Shown: piece by piece, positions 31,301 to 33,282 of the stretch
Position numbering within the stretch: the first letter of the stretch is position 1
Layout of the letters: each line of letters begins with the position of its first letter
NCBI GenBank assembly: GCA_964499425.1
Contig: CAZCLD010000010.1
Span: 1 to 33,282 of the forward strand
Length of the DNA: 33,282 nt
Direction of reading: 5' to 3'
Origin: JAQBYK01 sp964499425
Lineage (GTDB): Bacteria; Patescibacteriota; Gracilibacteria; UBA1369; LOWO2-01-FULL-3
Program-made: the position numbers and the translations under genes
The notes under the pieces: generated by a model
Told to the model about the DNA's origin: nothing
What the model saw: only the letters and a program-made list of their open reading frames with translations
Databases searched by the model: none

Positions 31301-33282
31301 ACGGTAAAGGATCAATTCGGAAACATTGCGGAAAACACCTTTTCAAAAGTTGCGCTTTTTGTTGACGATTTAGCACGAATAGATGAAAGCAAAGATGAAA
31401 ATGCTAGTGTAATAGGCACTCAGTTTTCGGTATTTGGGGAAGGTTTCGCCACTTTAGACCTTTATGCAAAAGACACCGTTGGGGAAGTAAGTGTGATTGC
31501 ACTGGTTATGGATTATGAGCTTGAGAACCTTCTTTTGGAGCTTGATAACAATATAGATGACATTGATTTCACTGAGTATGTGGGGACTTCAAAGAAATTT
31601 GAAATTCTCCAGGAGATGGATTTGGGCTTTACTCTTCAAGACGCGAATCTCAAAAACTCTAGCTCTATTACGGCTGATGGCAGCTCTTTTATTCGAATTG
31701 GTACTACTCTAAAAAGTGGAGGGGAGGTTGTTAAGAAATACAGTGGCCCGATAGATTTTAAGATCATAACTGATAAATTGGGGGCCTTTAAGCCAAATTA
31801 TCCTACCAAATTAACAAGTGGCTTGATGCATGCAGCTAATTTGAAATTTATATCTTCCACTTTAGCTGGGGACGTTGAAATTCTCGTGGATATCCCCGGT
31901 TTTATTTCAGAGACAGTCAAATTTAAAACAAATCCCGGCCCTCCAACCAAGATCGATTTGAGTGCTACTGAGACCTCCATACATACAAATGCACAGAATA
32001 ATCTTGGCCTTAAAGCTAATATTTTAGACAAAAATGACAATTTGGTTACAAGTAATAATAAGGCTTTAGTTCATTTTGGTGCGACAGATGCGACCAAGGA
32101 TCTGGTGGAATTCAGCCCCGTTAATTCCATTAGCAATAGTGGTATTGCTAACTCCTCAGTAGTTGGAAAACAAATGTCAGGTGAAGCCAATATCCTGGCT
32201 ACCAGTGGTGACCTTGAGCCAGGGCATATATCCCTCAAAGTCACTAAACATGTAACCAGTAATGTAGTTAAGAGTTTCCAGCCGCGCTCCCTATATATTT
32301 CGCTACTTGGTGGAAGTTTCGCAAAGATTGACGATGGTGATAATCTGGCTCAAACTATGCTAAATAGTGGGCAGGTGCAGGCCGTGAGTGCCATAACCGC
32401 CAGTCCTAGTGATTCTAAACGACTAATTGGTGTTGATGGCTTTGGAAAAATAGACCTTCTTTCTGAAACTATAGAAACAGATATTGTCCCCTCAACGAGG
32501 TCCTTTCCATGGCAGAAGATCGTTTTCTCCGACAAACTGGACGACAAAGAGTTAGCCAGTTTCTTCCTTATTCCTAAAAAGTTCACACCGTTAGTGCTTT
32601 TGGATGATCAAGATATTTCAGAACCAGATGGTATTTATGTTAAGCCGTTGACATTGGTTGATCCTCAAATGGAGATAAACTCTAAGTCTGATGGCATTTA
32701 TATTGAGAAAGCTGGTGACATTAAAGCAAAAATTGATAAGTCTGGACGTATTTCTATAAGCGACGATCAATTCACTATTGAGTTGCCGGATGAGAATTTG
32801 CAGACTAGTAATTTCACTCTCGTGATTGAGCAGAGTGGTAATGCCGTTGTAAGTGTCACCTATAAGCAGACTTTTTCCGGTGGGGTGAATTCTCTTACTC
32901 CTAATGAGATCCTTGTACCTACTCCCGGCTTTTATGTCCGAAGCAAGAGCTATGCTAGTAAACACGACTTTATTTCCAGCTTCTCTGGATCATCTACTGC
33001 GAATCCTTCCGGTTTATATATGGTAGACACAGAATTTGAAATTGAATCCTCTCAGGCGGCTGGTTTTGCCCAGACCTCGCTTGAGGATAGTAGGGATGAA
33101 TATGGACTTGGGTTTAAAGGGGAAAATAAGCACATGCTCTTTTTTGCTGCTGGCAATACAGTCGGTGAATCAAGTCTTCCATATATTTCTGAGTCAAAGA
33201 TTATTTTTGGTGACCCTATGGTTAAAGTAGAGGTCGAGGGTAGTGACCTTAGTGGCTTTAGTAAAGATATAGGAAAACCTCT
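25367..33282 (+). CDS. Giant secreted multidomain surface protein, 3' end outside window
   Basis: At least 2,638 codons in one frame (interrupted only by 10 Ns), still open at the window end. A signal peptide ending LPVAYA (about residue 32) implies export. Residues about 45-260 resemble the gingipain/C25 alpha-beta fold: AGVVLIGDIPLPVV, PEIWHGVIRAPGASANDINE, then LDKNHLYYED. Residues about 560-715 look PDZ-like (GAVVEGVPAYGIS, LAPGDVVISINGKNL, later YYHNGALQKKELTYTVQI) with an insert. Asp/Asn-rich calcium-loop patterns occur at about 1021-1045, a Lys/Glu helix at about 1582-1610, Asp/Gly repeats at about 1612-1723, and Ig-like segments at about 1455-1560, 1975-2060 and 2190-2300. It follows the pilus genes, so an attachment role is plausible but unproven. 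No known full-length match is recognised. Confidence 0.8.
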   Translation, partial: MKYLFSAKKWICLLLSFFILFTQIISLPVAYAITVEPAEAPNDPESIYDLVVLVVDSKVKDDEGSYLGLRYKYPGKLTESDLDSRIERYAKDLSAEYDLTDTKILTFDGDKDTVADLAEALENMYLNGDGTLNNRLAGVVLIGDIPLPVVNKNGNRYVSVFPYTDFTEKAYIYNPLTNNYERNEDVEFPKPEIWHGVIRAPGASANDINELATFLDKNHLYYEDVEEYSKFDRKLFFGDLIHEEEQMNKDSYSHYIDYLNAFEDLAYLRYNKHWAKTLMKDMMADVPINEDHPMNQGEDGFAAGLEGDPMGGMPDIYTKKMIDNSLIPYYKVFSNFISKLNDFTDYTARYNPSTTDNVPELITMKDEYAKFYLKSVGGALEKRFNEVVSIIQEPLPLLDYSTLSGYYDSDEDEEFVIDYYEPTAEELAAAALDPLDPFALINFLASFGDTDDFKFRFHYLNEELNKLYINXXXXDADLLDGESAKLCGMYLGSTKDAYFDNEKNYDPKALADGEYSILTRAMRSNNFATGLPTPTAGVHTRMLSPKDLFSKTQENYGGQYNDENIYETGAVVEGVPAYGISPFIDNPLSGNGTNYKNPFDFLAPGDVVISINGKNLSYAHTFDQAIEASFDTIVKVIDRIEDNNLNQFDNFPYKIVVNSDFDTTILKTPNEIKAHFAGNTGIFDKGDKVAGLMSVDYYHNGALQKKELTYTVQIDSDNMDIKYTSKEHPNGLNNGEEILVILSDKALPIQNPWLPTILPDEFAGWDDPTDGAIFTLYQNKDLGYDSKAYEGSAGCNAASAYKNSDRCLSMVATIPVLDAGGATAPAKTIIPLDDDPATDNAVTRLMFPENVKKNNATMNSGYGSDYTKHVNQFQFPPGYHYEDVDELTYDMCYSGLPAADGGLNSDANPYTYPLDPSTANGDGESINFDYYGQLLKKFGQFTGSDLHDQSDNVDDDSEDETDDNAGYQNHVKAFDPANTIYGGIHNLNASQITVSSDGSLDLLDGPKVTLKDFTDFYGLWDGKDNDGDGFADFNWIDENNDGVYETRYYDYDEANPIYGLPSSNLDRIGRLMLSHASTYTVPFGNDSFRAAPYNYNKFDEDITLKVVPHSYGNKKISSMIVHNEPTKHTIQQQILAQTTADLPIDNPRYVSFMAPPEQKLPYPTPQPVNVWVDVDGIIDDIETEAPYVPGEIHKIYYPNLFSDEIEGIEDLATKLSFLAEQLAATQGSYRIIPGATESDYDVSDPADLLFIKNYILQHYFTPVISGVVDDPISGFDLKTATTNKLHDALMWESSNIDEKHEYVLKYYLNDHSTKNAFINDSTLYPAPFGYDPAYGYEAAYLVLDGENDYFDMSFNKDLPEEGNVAFDSLAGKVAGGHGDEDGEEEGGDKDKDGAGKDGDDVDFEYVWLPQFLVEVMDFVGGFASVPTFQDSCGLSQSLAEGDEDSADKPQLPLTKLTLSVDKDVVSIAESDTITVNIVGYNANDEIVGSGSNTELITLNIAQNSDDPIFTLSDSSEKPLLNGHLTYTLNTTELAGTVTLEAENKSGIKSNDVDVSAVATNVKLYSYIYFEIEGMDELQELIEAEEKKAAEEAKKKEEEEKKAAEEAAEKEIIDDGIGDGIDDGLDDGVDDGIGESATHATDGEGVTDDDGDGISDSDGTGDGDEDDGGVPHLFARETPDEDDATTEDTTPDEGDGVTDGTDDLDGDLDGDGISDGDGTGDGEDLTVKDIEVLESTLVEEITLESTPVVEEEDEVTEGDEEVATGTEQEEETISDDLEWEEYFILEKYYEKYLGQELESKARRLLVENYSDRMLALQPGDINPFEDAYHNDESPYIIDHGDEFVAGGSLMKIEAQILDENGQVEMDKALKVKFSLIDLTVGLPVDEILTFYTYGNAGFKESNIVDTEEGIATIYLESGEKSGNFMVMAEVLNLDGSENKAYPTPEKELYIVADEPDSVWITSDSYVLLANNQSKTPVTVTVKDQFGNIAENTFSKVALFVDDLARIDESKDENASVIGTQFSVFGEGFATLDLYAKDTVGEVSVIALVMDYELENLLLELDNNIDDIDFTEYVGTSKKFEILQEMDLGFTLQDANLKNSSSITADGSSFIRIGTTLKSGGEVVKKYSGPIDFKIITDKLGAFKPNYPTKLTSGLMHAANLKFISSTLAGDVEILVDIPGFISETVKFKTNPGPPTKIDLSATETSIHTNAQNNLGLKANILDKNDNLVTSNNKALVHFGATDATKDLVEFSPVNSISNSGIANSSVVGKQMSGEANILATSGDLEPGHISLKVTKHVTSNVVKSFQPRSLYISLLGGSFAKIDDGDNLAQTMLNSGQVQAVSAITASPSDSKRLIGVDGFGKIDLLSETIETDIVPSTRSFPWQKIVFSDKLDDKELASFFLIPKKFTPLVLLDDQDISEPDGIYVKPLTLVDPQMEINSKSDGIYIEKAGDIKAKIDKSGRISISDDQFTIELPDENLQTSNFTLVIEQSGNAVVSVTYKQTFSGGVNSLTPNEILVPTPGFYVRSKSYASKHDFISSFSGSSTANPSGLYMVDTEFEIESSQAAGFAQTSLEDSRDEYGLGFKGENKHMLFFAAGNTVGESSLPYISESKIIFGDPMVKVEVEGSDLSGFSKDIGKP
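26778..26787. other. Assembly gap (10 N) in the giant protein gene
   Basis: Ten Ns plus flanking bases (g and t) make four codons, and the frame continues on both sides. The real number of missing bases is unknown, so residue numbers downstream are approximate. Confidence 0.98.
30203..30271 (+). repeat. D-D-G-[IVL] tandem repeat in the giant protein
   Basis: Short units coding for DDGIGDGIDDGLDDGVDDG follow a Lys/Glu-rich helical stretch (30114-30200). They form an acidic, flexible linker. Confidence 0.8.
30286..30536 (+). repeat. Duplicated calcium-loop-like Asp/Gly repeat in the giant protein
   Basis: Two copies, at about 30286-30370 and 30436-30536, share the segment coding for DGDGISDxDGTGDG with near-identical bases (GATGGGACCGGAGATGGTGA in both). 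The D-x-D-G-D-G-x pattern matches thrombospondin type 3 or EF-hand-like calcium-binding loops. Confidence 0.75.

Noticed and set aside
26084..32965. Many minus-strand and off-frame ORFs within the giant gene
   Set aside because: Each lies inside the single plus-strand frame from 25367 and shows no family features or starts.
1..33282. CRISPR arrays, tRNA or rRNA genes, insertion sequences, prophage
   Set aside because: I saw no regularly spaced repeats, no tRNA-like cloverleaf, no rRNA, and no transposase or integrase. No defence system is supported.

Overview
The window reads as a piece of a small, compact bacterial genome, most likely from the Candidate Phyla Radiation (Patescibacteria), with a Peregrinibacteria-like member as my best guess. 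This placement is inference. It rests on the gene mix (core tRNA and ribosome genes, a type IV pilus operon, SLH-domain surface proteins, very large secreted proteins), on very short or overlapping intergenic spaces, and on the lack of Shine-Dalgarno sites. UGA is a normal stop here (it ends the genes at 2960 and 17244), so this is not a UGA=Gly lineage such as Gracilibacteria or Absconditabacteria. No gene-free stretch exceeds 300 bases; the longest are 17245-17382 (L10 leader) and 25234-25366 (promoter region). Two 10-N assembly gaps lie inside genes (21926-21935 and 26778-26787), and both leave the reading frame open.

Layout. 1-4116 (+): the end of an LCP-family cell-wall ligase, a small HExxH protein of unknown family, an RlmD/RumA-type uracil methyltransferase, and an exported bactofilin-like beta-helix membrane protein. 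4100-5449 (-): CCA-adding enzyme. It diverges from tsaD and hisS (+), which are followed by an SLH protein, a tiny membrane protein and yebC (+) up to 10193. 10190-16189 (-): an NrnA-like DHH phosphoesterase with its own promoter, and an operon transcribed miaA, mazG, recJ, SLH protein. 16231-18473 (+): an unrecognised DNA-binding-like protein, then rplJ-rplL under an L10 leader with an attenuator. 18597-25233 (+): type IV pilus genes (PilN-like, PilO-like, PilB, PilC and three prepilins). 25367 to the window end (+): one open frame of more than 2,600 codons for a secreted giant protein. It has a gingipain-like N-terminal fold, a PDZ-like segment, calcium-binding Asp/Gly repeats and Ig-like segments, and its 3' end lies outside the window.

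The strongest cross-gene signal is in how genes start. At about seven genes a good -10 box (often an extended TGnTATATT/TATAAT form) ends only 5-8 nt before the ATG, so the mRNA should begin at or next to the start codon (leaderless). No start in the window has a convincing Shine-Dalgarno site. A second theme is low-complexity, probably disordered extensions on otherwise standard cytoplasmic or inner-membrane proteins (L7/L12, PilN, PilB, PilC, NrnA-like). A third is a surface programme: SLH anchors, LCP ligase, beta-helix protein, pilus and giant protein. Such a set would suit an episymbiont that must attach to other cells, which is inference.
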